A DNA stretch of 64,000 bases from Nocardioides ganghwensis (GTDB lineage: Bacteria > Actinomycetota > Actinomycetes > Propionibacteriales > Nocardioidaceae), in assembly GCF_014779655.1 (NCBI RefSeq), contig NZ_JACXYX010000001.1:310001-374000 (forward strand), given 5' to 3'. Positions 9,612 through 18,303 of this stretch are shown in pieces. The translations under genes and the position numbers were made by a program. How positions within the stretch are numbered: the stretch's first letter is position 1; each line of letters opens with the position of its first letter. The notes under the pieces were generated by a model, which was not told where the DNA came from, ran no database searches, and was given only the letters and a program-made list of their open reading frames with translations.

Positions 9612-10601
9612 TCAGCCCGTGGCCTGGTCGCCCACCGTACGGGCGTGCGGGCGTCCCGGGTCGTCGAGCGCCGGGGTGGTGTCGCCGGCGCGCAGCGCCT
9701 CGAGCTGCGCGCACACGGCCGTGCCGTAGAAGAACGCGATCGACGACAGCAGGGCCCACAGCAGCAGGGCGAACACGCCGGCGAGCGGGCCGTACACGCT
9801 GCCGAACGACCCGCTCAGCGACACGTACGCCGCCAGCCCGGCGGTGGCGACGGCGTTGAGCACGACCGCGATGCCCGAGCCGAGGGCGAGCCAGGACAGC
9901 GCGGGCTGACGGCGCCGCGGGGCGTGGTCGAGCAGGACGGCGATGGCGAACACCAGCAGCCCGATGCCGAGCGGCCAGCGCAGCACGTTCCACCAGAGGA
10001 CGGAGCGCTCGGACCAGCCGTAGTTCTCGGCCATCGCCTCGCCGAGGGCGAGCCCGCCGACGATCATCACGAACCCGACGCCGACCGGCACGGCGAGCAC
10101 GGCCGTCAGGACCGCGGCGCGGCCGTACTTGTGGAGCGCCTTGCGGTCGCGCCGGATGCCGTAGATACGGTTGGCGCCGCGCTCCACCTGGGCCATGGCG
10201 GTCGTCATCGACAGGAGCGCGAAGCCCAGGCCGAAGAAGAGCGCCACCTCCCCGGCGAGCTCGGACGTGTCGGAGTCGTCGATCGCCGAGGCGAGCGCGT
10301 CGCCGTCCCCGGAGCCGGGGGAGAGGGAGTCGACCACGTGCGCGACGACGGCTGCCGGACGCTCCTCGTCGAGGTCGGAGGCCAGCCCGGTCAGGGCGAG
10401 CATGAAGGGGACGACGGCGAGGCAGGCCTGGAGCGCGAGCGCCCGCGAGTTGGTGAAGCCGTCGCCGTAGCGGAACCGGACGAACGACTCCACCGCGATC
10501 TTCTTCAGCCCGTGCTCCCGCGCGAGGTGCCAGGCGTCGAGCGCGTCGAGCTCGTCACCGTCCATCTCCGTGGTGACGGGCACGGTCCGCGCGGTGGTCA
10601 T
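9612..10601 (-). CDS. YihY/BrkB-family integral membrane protein
   Basis: A 329-residue protein with about six hydrophobic segments (for example LALQACLAVVPFMLALTGLAS, AVLTAVLAVPVGVGFVMIVGG, LAGVFALLLWALLSSIAFFYG). The arrangement and the GANRIYGIRRDRKAL stretch match the YihY/BrkB (formerly RNase BN) family. The function of this family is unsettled; it is an inner-membrane protein without catalytic motifs. It is transcribed alone, convergent with the amino-sugar operon, 22 bases beyond its end. Confidence 0.8.
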   Translation of the reverse strand: MTTARTVPVTTEMDGDELDALDAWHLAREHGLKKIAVESFVRFRYGDGFTNSRALALQACLAVVPFMLALTGLASDLDEERPAAVVAHVVDSLSPGSGDGDALASAIDDSDTSELAGEVALFFGLGFALLSMTTAMAQVERGANRIYGIRRDRKALHKYGRAAVLTAVLAVPVGVGFVMIVGGLALGEAMAENYGWSERSVLWWNVLRWPLGIGLLVFAIAVLLDHAPRRRQPALSWLALGSGIAVVLNAVATAGLAAYVSLSGSFGSVYGPLAGVFALLLWALLSSIAFFYGTAVCAQLEALRAGDTTPALDDPGRPHARTVGDQATG

Positions 10602-10940
10602 GGGCGCACACTAGGCCTCCTCGCGTGGAGGTCAGGACGCTGCCCGGGCGCACGACGTAGGCAGCTCGTCCGTGAGCGCGCCCGCCTGAGCGTGGGCAGA
10701 CCGCTCGGTGGCGCGAACTGCCTGCTGGAGAGCTGGTGGGGAGGGGACGCCGCCAGGCCCCAGGGCGTCGCCGGCCGCCGGGGAGGTCTAGACATCCGGG
10801 CCCGAGCGCGCCACCGAGGCGCTCGCGCAGGCGGGCGGCCGGAGAATTTGCAGGACTGTCGTCGTACGGACCCAACCCTCGTCCCGCCCACCGGCATTCA
10901 ATCGGTGTCGGAGGAGAGCGGTGGGCCGGAGGGAGGCGAG
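10602..10940. other. 339-base gap before the sigma-factor operon
   Basis: No gene is supported here on either strand. It should hold the promoter of the BrkB-like gene (minus) and that of the sigma-factor gene (plus). The only AT-rich patch is GGAGAATTTGC near 10842-10852, a possible promoter element; I see no convincing paired -35/-10. A GGAGGGAGG ribosome site lies just before 10941. Confidence 0.4.
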
Positions 10941-11456
10941 ATGCGACCCGACGAGGAGGAGCGCTTCGCCGACTTCGTGCGTGCGCACAGCGCCACGCTG
11001 TTCCGTACGGCCTACCTGATGACAGGCGACTACCAGCGCGCCGAGGACGTCCTGCAGGACTCCCTGGTGAGGATCTGCCAGCGCTGGTCACGCATCGACC
11101 AGATGGCCTCGCCGCTCGCGTATGCCCGCAAGGTGGTGGTGAACCGGGCGGCGTCGTGGTGGCGCACGAAGTCCTCGCGCGAGACCCCGATGCAGCTGCA
11201 CCACGATCCTGCGTGGGGCGGCCACCTCGACGAGGTCGTGGAGCACCAGCGGGTCTGGCAGGCGGTGCTCGCCCTGCCGCCTCGGCAACGCGCTGTCATG
11301 GTGCTGCGCTACTACGAGGACCTGACCGAGGCGCAGATCGCCGAGACCCTCGGCGTGGCGACCGGCACTGTGAAGAGCCACAGTCACGCGGCCCACCGTC
11401 GCCTGCTCGAGGTCCTGGGCGAACCGGCCCTTCCCAGCGAGGGGGCGACGCCATGA
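10941..11456 (+). CDS. SigE-family ECF RNA polymerase sigma factor
   Basis: A 171-residue ECF sigma factor. Region 2 covers about residues 10-80 (FADFVRAHSATLFRTAYLMTGDYQRAEDVLQDSLVRI, with WSRIDQMASPLAYARKVVVN). Region 4 is the terminal HTH (LPPRQRAVMVLRYYEDLTEAQIAETLGVATGTVKSH). The start at ATG 10941 follows GGAGGGAGGCGAG. The next gene starts inside its stop (ATGA), so it is coupled to a membrane protein with a short cytoplasmic N-terminus that may act as its anti-sigma partner. Confidence 0.9.
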   Translation: MRPDEEERFADFVRAHSATLFRTAYLMTGDYQRAEDVLQDSLVRICQRWSRIDQMASPLAYARKVVVNRAASWWRTKSSRETPMQLHHDPAWGGHLDEVVEHQRVWQAVLALPPRQRAVMVLRYYEDLTEAQIAETLGVATGTVKSHSHAAHRRLLEVLGEPALPSEGATP

Positions 11457-12709
11457 GCATCGACCAGATCCTCGGCGACGCGGCACGCGGGCTGGCCGCG
11501 GACCTCGTGCCCCCCGAGGTGGACCTGGGCGCCGTGCACCGCGGTGCGCGAGCCCGGCGGCGGCGTACGCAGGCGGTGGTCGCCGCCGCGGTCCTGGCCA
11601 CGGTCACGACGGGTGCCCTGCTCGTGGACGGCAGGCCCGACAGCACCCCGCAGCCCGTCGTGCCGGTGCCGACGCCGACGAGCACTCCGACCCCCACCCC
11701 GACCCCCACCCCGGCGAAGGACGAGGAGACGGCGTGGACCCCGGACGCGCAGTCCGCGCGGGACGTGGTGCTCGACGAGCGTGCCAGGGCGAGCGCCACC
11801 GGGGTCGCGGCCGGTGCCCCCGACACCCGCCTGGCGATCTGGGCCGCCGGAGGGCGCACGGGTGTCGCCGTGACCACGGACGCCTACCGGACCACGACCT
11901 ACGTCTCGGTCCCGGGGCTGCAGGTGGGTTCCCACCAGGTCCTCAGCCCGCGTGACGACCTGTTCCTCCTCTCGCACGTCAACCACACCGACGAGTGGCT
12001 GGTCGGTGCCGACGGCACGGTGCGCAGCGTCGACCGGGTCCGTGGCGAGGTCCTCCCCCAGGACGAGCGCCTCTGGTTCCAGTGCGCCGTCGGTGGAGGT
12101 TGGCGGTCCACGTGGTGCGCCCTCGACCCGGACTCCGCCACGGCGTACGTCTGGCCGGACGCGTGGGACGGCTCGGCGGTGCACCCGGGCAGCGGGGCGA
12201 CGCCGTGGGGGGCCAACCCCGAGCCCCGCTCCGTGGGAGGGACAGGGCGCCTCGAGGTCTGGTGGGGGAGCGGTGACGAGCGAGAGGTGCGCACACTCGC
12301 CACCGCGCAGTTCGGTGACTACGTCCTGGACTGTCCCGCCGACGTGATGGCGTTGTGGTCCGTCTCCGGGCCCGGCGAGGGCGTGGACATCCACTCGAGC
12401 AGCGACGGCGGCGCCACCTGGCAGGTGACGTCGTACGCCGCCCCGACCGCGGACCAGTGGTGGAAGGTGCGGTGCGCACCGGACGGGTCGTTCGTCGCCG
12501 TCGACAGTGAGCGGGGAACGGTGCTGTGGCGGGCAGCGCGTGGCGACGCCGCCTTCCGGCAGGTGCTCGCCGCGCCGGGGGTGGCCGCCTCGATCGGCGG
12601 CGCCGACGTCAGGACCGTGGACGGACGCGTGGTCGCGAGCGGCGAGGGCGTCGCGGCGATCTCCGAGGACGCGGGATCGACCTGGACCAGAGTGGAGGAC
12701 TGGCGATGA
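11453..12709 (+). CDS. membrane-anchored protein with sialidase-like (BNR) repeat, putative sigma partner
   Basis: A 418-residue protein: about 40 cytoplasmic residues rich in Arg (ARARRRR), one transmembrane helix (QAVVAAAVLATVTTGALLVDG, about 39-59), a Pro-Thr tether (PTPTSTPTPTPTPTP) and a large extracellular domain. That domain is probably a beta-propeller, since it ends with Asp-box-like repeats (SSDGGATWQV, SEDAGSTWTRV). The topology and ATGA coupling to the sigma gene suggest an anti-sigma-like or surface-sensing role, but no anti-sigma motif is visible. It overlaps the next gene by ATGA. Confidence 0.7.
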   Translation: MSIDQILGDAARGLAADLVPPEVDLGAVHRGARARRRRTQAVVAAAVLATVTTGALLVDGRPDSTPQPVVPVPTPTSTPTPTPTPTPAKDEETAWTPDAQSARDVVLDERARASATGVAAGAPDTRLAIWAAGGRTGVAVTTDAYRTTTYVSVPGLQVGSHQVLSPRDDLFLLSHVNHTDEWLVGADGTVRSVDRVRGEVLPQDERLWFQCAVGGGWRSTWCALDPDSATAYVWPDAWDGSAVHPGSGATPWGANPEPRSVGGTGRLEVWWGSGDEREVRTLATAQFGDYVLDCPADVMALWSVSGPGEGVDIHSSSDGGATWQVTSYAAPTADQWWKVRCAPDGSFVAVDSERGTVLWRAARGDAAFRQVLAAPGVAASIGGADVRTVDGRVVASGEGVAAISEDAGSTWTRVEDWR

Positions 12710-13788
12710 GACGAGTGCCCCTGGCGGTGGGCGTGGTGGTGGCGCTGGCGCTGGCGGGCTGCGCCGAGGATCCGGCGACCGACCCGACACCCCCACCGGC
12801 GCCCGCGGAGTCTGCCTCCGACGCCGCCGGGACCTCGCCGGCCTTCGAGCCGGGGAGCGCCGCCCCTGTCTGGTGGGACGCAGACGGCCTCCACCGCGGC
12901 GACCTGGTCGAACCGACCGCGGTCCCGCTGAGGACCACAGAGGCCACCATCGGTGGCGCGGCGACCAGGCACCTGGCGCTGGTGCGCACGGGCGCGCTCT
13001 ACCGCGACCACCGCGACGGGCGAGTCTGGTTCCACCCGTGGGGCTCCCCGCCGCGCGTGGTCGGCAGGAGCACCGCCGCGGGGCCGGGTGGGGACCCGGA
13101 GGGCGACACCGCGGCCTGGTTCGACGGAGACGAGCTCGTCGTCTACGACACAGTGCGTGACGAGGTGCTCTCGCGCACGCGGGAGCCGGTCGCCGTGAGC
13201 GACCGGGCGGAGTACGTCGAGCACGTCGGCCACGGGAACGGCTGGGTCCACGTGTCGCCGACGCAGGTGGTGTGGCGCTACGGCGGCGACGCGTCCTACG
13301 CGGTGGCTCGGCGCGACCTCGTCGCGGGGGCCTCGCAGTCGCCGTGGCGACCGCGGCCGTCGGCCGGGGCAGCCCGACGCTTCGTCGACCTGAGCAACCA
13401 CACCGCCGTGTGGGTGGCCGGGCGCGCGCACGAAGGACTCGGCACCTTCGCCTACGACAGCGACGAGACGGAGGGCACCACGGCCATCGACGCGGTGCTC
13501 GAGTACCCGGGCCGACTGAGCCCGGACGGCTGGTGGCTGCTGACGGCGGAGCTCGACGACGGTGCCCACGGGGTCGCGTTCACCGACCTGCGCTCGGGCG
13601 AGACGTGGAAACCCTTCGACGAGGCCACCTACGCCTTCTTCTCCTGGGCCTATGGCGACGTCGCCGTCATGCGCACGCAGCGCCAGGTCGGCGACGGGCC
13701 CTGGCTGCTGACCAGCTGCTCGGCGTCGACCCGGTCGTGCGTCGAGCTTCCCACCGCGGGCGACGTCGTCGTCCTGCCGAACCCCTAG
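12706..13788 (+). CDS. secreted lipoprotein, beta-propeller-like
   Basis: A 360-residue protein with a lipoprotein signal: basic MRRV, a hydrophobic stretch and the lipobox LALAGC with the lipidated Cys at 19, followed by a Pro/Ala/Thr linker. The remainder has repeated WxxDG/DGDELVVYD-type strands suggesting a beta-propeller. It is the third gene of the sigma-factor unit, overlapping the previous gene by ATGA, and probably lies on the outer face of the membrane. No enzymatic motif is recognised. Confidence 0.7.
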   Translation: MRRVPLAVGVVVALALAGCAEDPATDPTPPPAPAESASDAAGTSPAFEPGSAAPVWWDADGLHRGDLVEPTAVPLRTTEATIGGAATRHLALVRTGALYRDHRDGRVWFHPWGSPPRVVGRSTAAGPGGDPEGDTAAWFDGDELVVYDTVRDEVLSRTREPVAVSDRAEYVEHVGHGNGWVHVSPTQVVWRYGGDASYAVARRDLVAGASQSPWRPRPSAGAARRFVDLSNHTAVWVAGRAHEGLGTFAYDSDETEGTTAIDAVLEYPGRLSPDGWWLLTAELDDGAHGVAFTDLRSGETWKPFDEATYAFFSWAYGDVAVMRTQRQVGDGPWLLTSCSASTRSCVELPTAGDVVVLPNP

Positions 13789-13847
13789 CGCCACCACCGC
13801 CGTCTCTCGGGATCTCGGACCCCATCCGCACGACAGAGGAGATCCAC

Positions 13848-15011
13848 ATGTACCGCATCCATCGTTGCCTCTCGGGCCTGACCACCGCGGTGGTCGCCGC
13901 AGGACTCATCGCCGCTCCGGGCGTGCCCGGCGCCGTGGCGGTCGCCCCCACCCCCGCCGAGGTCGCGCTCGACTGGCAGGGAGCCGCCCTCACGACCGTG
14001 CCGTTCTCGCCGGCACAGGGGCTCTACCTCTCGTTCACCAGCACGGCGGTGGACCGGGCGGCTCGCAAGAGCCTCAGGACGGCGGGCTCCTCGGAGGTGG
14101 CCGCCGTCGCCCGCGCGGCGCACGACGTGCTGGTGGAGTACTTCCCCGGGTCGGCCGGCGCCCTCGGGGCGAGGCTCGCGGCCACCCTCGCCGAGGTTCC
14201 CGACGGTCCCGCCGAGGACCGGGGTTCCCGGATCGGAGCGGACGCGGCGGCGGCGGTCATCGAGTCGCGTGAGGGAGACGGTCGGGGCGATGCCTCCATC
14301 GTCTACACCGCGAAGCCCGGCGTCGGCGTGTGGGTCGACCCGCGGCCCATGGCGACGGCCTGGTACGGCTTCGTCGACCGCGTCGACGGTGGACGCCCCG
14401 TCGTCGTCGACGGTCCCGACCCGGTCGGCAGCGCCGCCTACCGCGCCGACCTGGCCGAGGCCCGGGACGACGGTCGTGCCGGCGCGGACCCCGTCAAGGC
14501 GGCGACGGCGACGTTCTTCAACGTCCCGGCCTTCGCGCTCTACCGCAATGCCCTGATCGCGCACCTGCGCGCACACCCGCTCGGCCTGGCCGAGGTCACG
14601 GACCTGTTCGCCGACCTCGACCGAGCCACCGCCGAGGGCATGCGGCAGACGTGGCGGCACAAGTTCGACGAGGGCTTCTGGCGACCGGGTGCGGCACTCA
14701 CCTCCGACGACGGGGATCCGCTCACCGAGCCGGTGCCGGGATGGACCCCGGTGCTGCCCGTGCCGCCGTACCCGGACTACCCCAGCGGCCACGGGACGCT
14801 GACCGGCGCGTTCGCCGAGACGGTGCGGTGCCACCTCGGTGACATCCCGTTGACGTTGAACGGGGCCGGTGCTCCCCGCACGTACGCCAGCCTGGCGACG
14901 CTCGAGCAGGACGCCTTCATGTCGCGCATCTGGGGAGGCATCCACTTCCGCGACGCCATGGACGACGCCTACCTGATCGGCCACACGGTCGCCAGGCACG
15001 CGTGCGGCTGA
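13848..15011 (+). CDS. secreted vanadium-dependent haloperoxidase/PAP2-superfamily protein
   Basis: A 387-residue protein with a Sec signal (MYRIHRCLSGLTTAVVAAG, cleavage near AVA). The core has features of the vanadium haloperoxidase/acid phosphatase superfamily: YPDYPSGHGTLTGAF (PSGH, oxyanion-binding Ser-Gly-His) and RIWGGIHFRDAMDDA (R..GG.H....D, metal-coordinating His). These motifs bind vanadate or phosphate, so the enzyme could halogenate or dephosphorylate outside the cell. It follows the sigma-factor unit after 59 bases, with its own AGAGGAGA ribosome site. Confidence 0.78.
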   Translation: MYRIHRCLSGLTTAVVAAGLIAAPGVPGAVAVAPTPAEVALDWQGAALTTVPFSPAQGLYLSFTSTAVDRAARKSLRTAGSSEVAAVARAAHDVLVEYFPGSAGALGARLAATLAEVPDGPAEDRGSRIGADAAAAVIESREGDGRGDASIVYTAKPGVGVWVDPRPMATAWYGFVDRVDGGRPVVVDGPDPVGSAAYRADLAEARDDGRAGADPVKAATATFFNVPAFALYRNALIAHLRAHPLGLAEVTDLFADLDRATAEGMRQTWRHKFDEGFWRPGAALTSDDGDPLTEPVPGWTPVLPVPPYPDYPSGHGTLTGAFAETVRCHLGDIPLTLNGAGAPRTYASLATLEQDAFMSRIWGGIHFRDAMDDAYLIGHTVARHACG

Positions 15012-15063
15012 GTGCACGGGACGCGCTGGCCGGGTGTCGGTCGGCGCCGCCAGACTGGGACCC

Positions 15064-15987
15064 ATGACGGCTCGGGAGCACATGACGCAGGTGGAGCAGC
15101 AGTCCCGCCGCTTCTACGACGGCGGGACGTTGCCCACCGCGGCCGGTCCGGGTGAGCCGCCCGACCCCGGCTCCGATCCGCGCATCGTGCTGGAGCGCCA
15201 CGCGGAGGAGGACGTCGAGCTGTTCGAGCTCGAGCGGCGCATCGCCTACCTCGACCGCCACCTCGGCGAGCTGCTGGTCCCCGCCGACGCCGACTTCCGC
15301 ACCGACCTGACGTCCGTGCCGGCGCTGTTCACCTGGCTGGTGCCCAAGACCGGCGCGCACCTGCCGGCCGCGCTGCTCCACGACGCGCTGGTGGCCGGTC
15401 GGCGCGACCCCACCTCCTACGTCTCGACCGAGGGGCACGAGGTCGACCGGGTGGAGGCGGACCGGGTCTTCCGCGACGCGATGGCCGACACCGGCACCGG
15501 GGTGGTCCGGCGCTGGATCGTGTGGACCGCGGTGACGGTCGCGACGATCTTCGTCGGGCGGTCGGTGCCGTGGACGCGGGCGCGGCACTGGTCCTACCGG
15601 ATCGCCGCCGGTGTCACGATCGCCTCGATCGTCTACCTCGGCTACAGCGCCACCAGCGACCTGTTCGACCGCTCGTGGGCCGGTGCGGTCGACGTGCCCT
15701 GGATGGGCGACCGGCCGTGGTGGGCCGAGGTGGCTGGCGGGTTCGCCGGCGCCGTCGTGCTGCCGCTCGCGCTCAGCCTGCTCTGGGGGCGGTTGCGGAT
15801 GGCGGGGGCGATCGCCGGGGTGATGCTCGCCGTGCTGCTCCACGTCACGGTCGGGCTGGCGCTCATCGGAGCCACGTACGTCCTGCTCGAGCGCCTGGCC
15901 CGGCGCTCGTCGCTCGCGGCGTGGGCCGTCGCAGGCGTGGTGGTGGTCGGTTCGCTGGTGGTCTTCGCCGTGCTCAGCCTCGCCTGA
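15064..15987 (+). CDS. DUF1353-like protein with C-terminal membrane segments
   Basis: A 307-residue protein. Residues about 70-130 (DADFRTDLTSVPALFTWLVPKTGAHLPAALLHDAL and the following DRVEADRVFRDAM) match the DUF1353 family, best known from phage and plasmid proteins. Here it is fused to four or five hydrophobic segments (RWIVWTAVTVATIFVG, GFAGAVVLPLALSLLWG, GVMLAVLLHVTVGLALIG, WAVAGVVVVGSLVVFAVL). Function is unknown. The C-terminal end overlaps the convergent gene by 14 bases. No other phage gene is nearby, so I do not read this as a prophage. Confidence 0.65.
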   Translation: MTAREHMTQVEQQSRRFYDGGTLPTAAGPGEPPDPGSDPRIVLERHAEEDVELFELERRIAYLDRHLGELLVPADADFRTDLTSVPALFTWLVPKTGAHLPAALLHDALVAGRRDPTSYVSTEGHEVDRVEADRVFRDAMADTGTGVVRRWIVWTAVTVATIFVGRSVPWTRARHWSYRIAAGVTIASIVYLGYSATSDLFDRSWAGAVDVPWMGDRPWWAEVAGGFAGAVVLPLALSLLWGRLRMAGAIAGVMLAVLLHVTVGLALIGATYVLLERLARRSSLAAWAVAGVVVVGSLVVFAVLSLA

Positions 15988-16381
15988 CGCCGATCTCCGC
16001 CAGCCAGCGCGCGGCGAAGGTGTCGCGCGGCAGGTCCTGCGTGACGAGGTCGAACCCCGCCCGGCCCGCGACGACGACCAGGCCCAGGGCGACGGCGGTC
16101 ACCACCATCCCGTTGGCGTTGCGCGGGAACCGGCTCGGCACCGTCCGGACGCGGTGCCAGCCGCCGACGAGGCCCGACGTCACGATCGCCGACACGACGC
16201 TGGCGACGGCGGCGCCGATGACGGTGCCGAGGAGGTCGAGCCGGCTGATCAGGATCGCCGACGTCGCCGCGGCCGTGGCGCCCGCGACGAGCTGCGGGAG
16301 GCTGAGGTCGAGGAGGGGCTGGCGGTCGGGCCGGTCTGGCTGGTCGGGCTGGTCGGGTCGGTGCGTGGGGGAGTCAGTCAT
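15974..16381 (-). CDS. small membrane protein of unknown function
   Basis: A 135-residue protein with a Pro/Asp/Gln-rich start (PTHRPDQPDQPDRPDRQP), a hydrophobic segment near residues 32-70 and another near 95-110 (GMVVTAVALGLVVVAGRAG). It resembles small actinobacterial proteins of unknown function. The frame is clean and codon use matches its neighbours. It is transcribed convergently with the preceding gene and could be read through from the hemolysin III gene upstream. Confidence 0.55.
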   Translation of the reverse strand: MTDSPTHRPDQPDQPDRPDRQPLLDLSLPQLVAGATAAATSAILISRLDLLGTVIGAAVASVVSAIVTSGLVGGWHRVRTVPSRFPRNANGMVVTAVALGLVVVAGRAGFDLVTQDLPRDTFAARWLAEIGVRRG

Positions 16382-16434
16382 CTCACGGTGGGGGTGGGGG
16401 ACAGGGCTTCCCCCGTACGACGCCCCGGCCGGGC

Positions 16435-16450
16435 CGATCGTTTCCGATCG
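16435..16450 (-). terminator. weak hairpin after the hemolysin III gene
   Basis: CGATCG, a four-base TTTC loop, then CGATCG forms a six-base-pair stem 33 bases past the hemolysin III stop. A second stem, GGGGG/CCCCC at 16396-16414, follows. There is no clear U-tract, so termination here is only suggestive. Confidence 0.35.
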
Positions 16451-16482
16451 TGAGCGACCTCACCCGCTCGATGGCGCAGGGG

Positions 16483-17223
16483 TCAGCGCAGGGAGTACGT
16501 CGCGAGCGAGACCCCGACGTAGTGCGCGGCGAACGCCAGCACCGTGAACGAGTGGAAGACCTCGTGGAACCCGAACCACCGCGGCGACGGGTTGGGGCGC
16601 TTGAGCCCGTAGACGACACCGCCGAGGGTGTAGAGGATCCCGCCGACCGCCACCAGCACGAGCGTCGCGATCGCGACCCCGCTGCTGAACTTGTCGGCGC
16701 CCTCCATGAACTGGGGGATGAAGAAGACGGCCGCCCAGCCGAGGGCGATGTACATCGGGGTGTAGAGCCAGCGCGGCGCGTCGGTCCAGAACACCCGGAA
16801 CAGCACACCGCCGATCGCCGCGCCCCAGACGACGACCAGCAGGGTCGTACGGGCCGAGCCGTCCAGGAAGAGCAGCGCGTAGGGCGTGTAGGTGCCGGCG
16901 ATCAGCACGAAGATGTTGGCGTGGTCGAAGCGGCGCAGGAACGCCCAGGTGCGCGGCGACCACGTGCCGCGGTGGTAGATCGCGGACACGGTGAAGACCA
17001 GGAGCGCCGACAGCGCGAAGGCCGCGGAGCCGATGCGGGTGGAGGCCGTCGGGGACATCGCCACCAGCACGATGCCGGCCGCGAGCGCGAGCGGGGCGGT
17101 CGCGGCGTGCAGCCAGCCGCGCAGGTGCGGCTTGACCTCGGCCATCTTGTCGGCCATCACCTCGCCCGCGCGCTCCACGGCGTGCTCGACGCGGTCGCGC
17201 GGGGTGATGCCGTCGTTGTCCAT
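16483..17223 (-). CDS. hemolysin III / PAQR-family membrane protein (TrhA-like)
   Basis: A 246-residue protein with seven predicted transmembrane helices. The PAQR-family metal-site residues are present: SAIYHRG, RFDHANIFVLIAGTYTP and the C-terminal HEVFHSF (HxxxH). Members include bacterial hemolysin III and TrhA, which affects membrane-energetics homeostasis. The start at 17223 gives a soluble 35-residue N-terminus. Transcribed alone, divergent from uppS by 80 bases. Confidence 0.85.
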   Translation of the reverse strand: MDNDGITPRDRVEHAVERAGEVMADKMAEVKPHLRGWLHAATAPLALAAGIVLVAMSPTASTRIGSAAFALSALLVFTVSAIYHRGTWSPRTWAFLRRFDHANIFVLIAGTYTPYALLFLDGSARTTLLVVVWGAAIGGVLFRVFWTDAPRWLYTPMYIALGWAAVFFIPQFMEGADKFSSGVAIATLVLVAVGGILYTLGGVVYGLKRPNPSPRWFGFHEVFHSFTVLAFAAHYVGVSLATYSLR

Positions 17224-17303
17224 GAGGCGAAATTACCCGCCCGGGGGTGAGGCGCGCACTCGCCGGCGCCGAGTGACCGGTCACACGGCGTTACGATCGG
17301 TCG

Positions 17304-18083
17304 GTGGTCAACGTGAAGGACGCCGTACGACGGGTGCTCTACCCGGCCTACGAGTCCCGGGTGGTGAAGCGCCTGCCCCACGACCAGATCCCCCAGCACG
17401 TCGGCGTGATGCTCGACGGCAACCGTCGCTGGGCCAAGGCGGTCGGCCTCAACACCGCCGAGGGATACCAGGCCGGTGCCGACAACATCCGACCGCTCCT
17501 CGGCTGGTGCGAGGAGGTCGGCGTCAAGGTGGTCACCCTGTGGCTGCTCTCGAGCGACAACCTCACCAACCGCCCGCCCGAGCAGCTCACCGGGCTGCTG
17601 ACCATCATCGAGGGCGCGGTGGAGTCGCTCGCCGAGGCCGGTCGCTGGCGGATCCACCCCGTGGGCGCGCTGGACCTGCTCCCGACCGGGACCGCCGAGC
17701 GGCTCAAGGCGGCCGAGGAGGCCACGCGCGACATCGACGGCCTGCTCGTCAACGTCGCGGTCGGCTACGGCGGGCGTCGCGAGATCGCCGACGCCGTGCG
17801 CGCGCTGCTCGCCGACCACGCGACCAGGGGCACGTCGCTGGAGGAGCTCGCCGACATCATCGACGTCGAGCACATCGCCGAGCACCTCTACACCAAGGGC
17901 CAGCCGGACCCCGACCTCGTGATCCGCACCTCGGGCGAGCAGCGCCTCGGCGGGTTCCTGCTGTGGCAGTCGGCCAACTCGGAGTTCTACTTCTGCGAGG
18001 CGCTGTGGCCCGACTTCCGCCGCGTCGACTTCCTGCGCGCGATCCGGGCGTACGCCCAGCGCGAGCGCCGCTTCGGCGGCTGA
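17304..18083 (+). CDS. uppS: cis-isoprenyl diphosphate synthase (short-chain/undecaprenyl type)
   Basis: A 259-residue cis-prenyltransferase that condenses isopentenyl diphosphate onto an allylic primer to make the polyprenyl carrier lipid of cell-wall synthesis, or its Z,E-farnesyl precursor. Motifs: HVGVMLDGNRRWAK (Asp of the diphosphate site), LWLLSSDNLTNRP, and the C-terminal IRTSGEQRLGGFLLWQSANSEFYF and WPDFRRVDFL. The LLSSDN version of the third motif resembles the mycobacterial short-chain enzyme (Rv1086). GTG 17304 is taken as start; a second GTG nine bases on is possible. Confidence 0.9.
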   Translation: MVNVKDAVRRVLYPAYESRVVKRLPHDQIPQHVGVMLDGNRRWAKAVGLNTAEGYQAGADNIRPLLGWCEEVGVKVVTLWLLSSDNLTNRPPEQLTGLLTIIEGAVESLAEAGRWRIHPVGALDLLPTGTAERLKAAEEATRDIDGLLVNVAVGYGGRREIADAVRALLADHATRGTSLEELADIIDVEHIAEHLYTKGQPDPDLVIRTSGEQRLGGFLLWQSANSEFYFCEALWPDFRRVDFLRAIRAYAQRERRFGG

Positions 18084-18303
18084 GCGGGCGTCGGGCAGAC
18101 GTCATCCGCCTGTCACCTCGCGTTCGGGCGTGTCGCCCCGGATCGGGGTCGTGCCGGGCGTACTTTCGCCCGTATCGGCAGGTGGGGAAGCCTGCTGAAC
18201 CGGGAGGCAGTCCTTGAGCACTCAGATGGGAGCTCTCCGGTCCGTTGAATGACATCGGGCCGGGCGAGGAGTGCGCGCGCCGACCCGCAGCAAGGGGTTA
18301 GTC
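18084..18303 (+). other. 220-base structured leader of the phoH gene
   Basis: No gene is seen. Several stems can be drawn: TGCCGGGCG...CGCC...CGGCA (18152-18180, loop TACTTT), GCAGG...CCTGC (18178-18195) and CCGGGAG...CTCTCCGG (18200-18241). Stacked hairpins immediately upstream of a single gene suggest a structured 5' UTR. It does not match a riboswitch consensus I can recall with confidence. Confidence 0.4.

Noticed and set aside
15064..15987. Prophage remnant because of the DUF1353 domain
   Set aside because: The protein is fused to membrane helices, and no integrase, capsid, tail or attachment-site repeat is seen around it.
18084..18303. Cobalamin riboswitch before phoH (GGGGAAGCCTGCTGAACCGG looked suggestive)
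   Set aside because: The B12-box and the CCCGC-x-ACTGT segment are not present in the right place, and phoH is not a B12-related gene.
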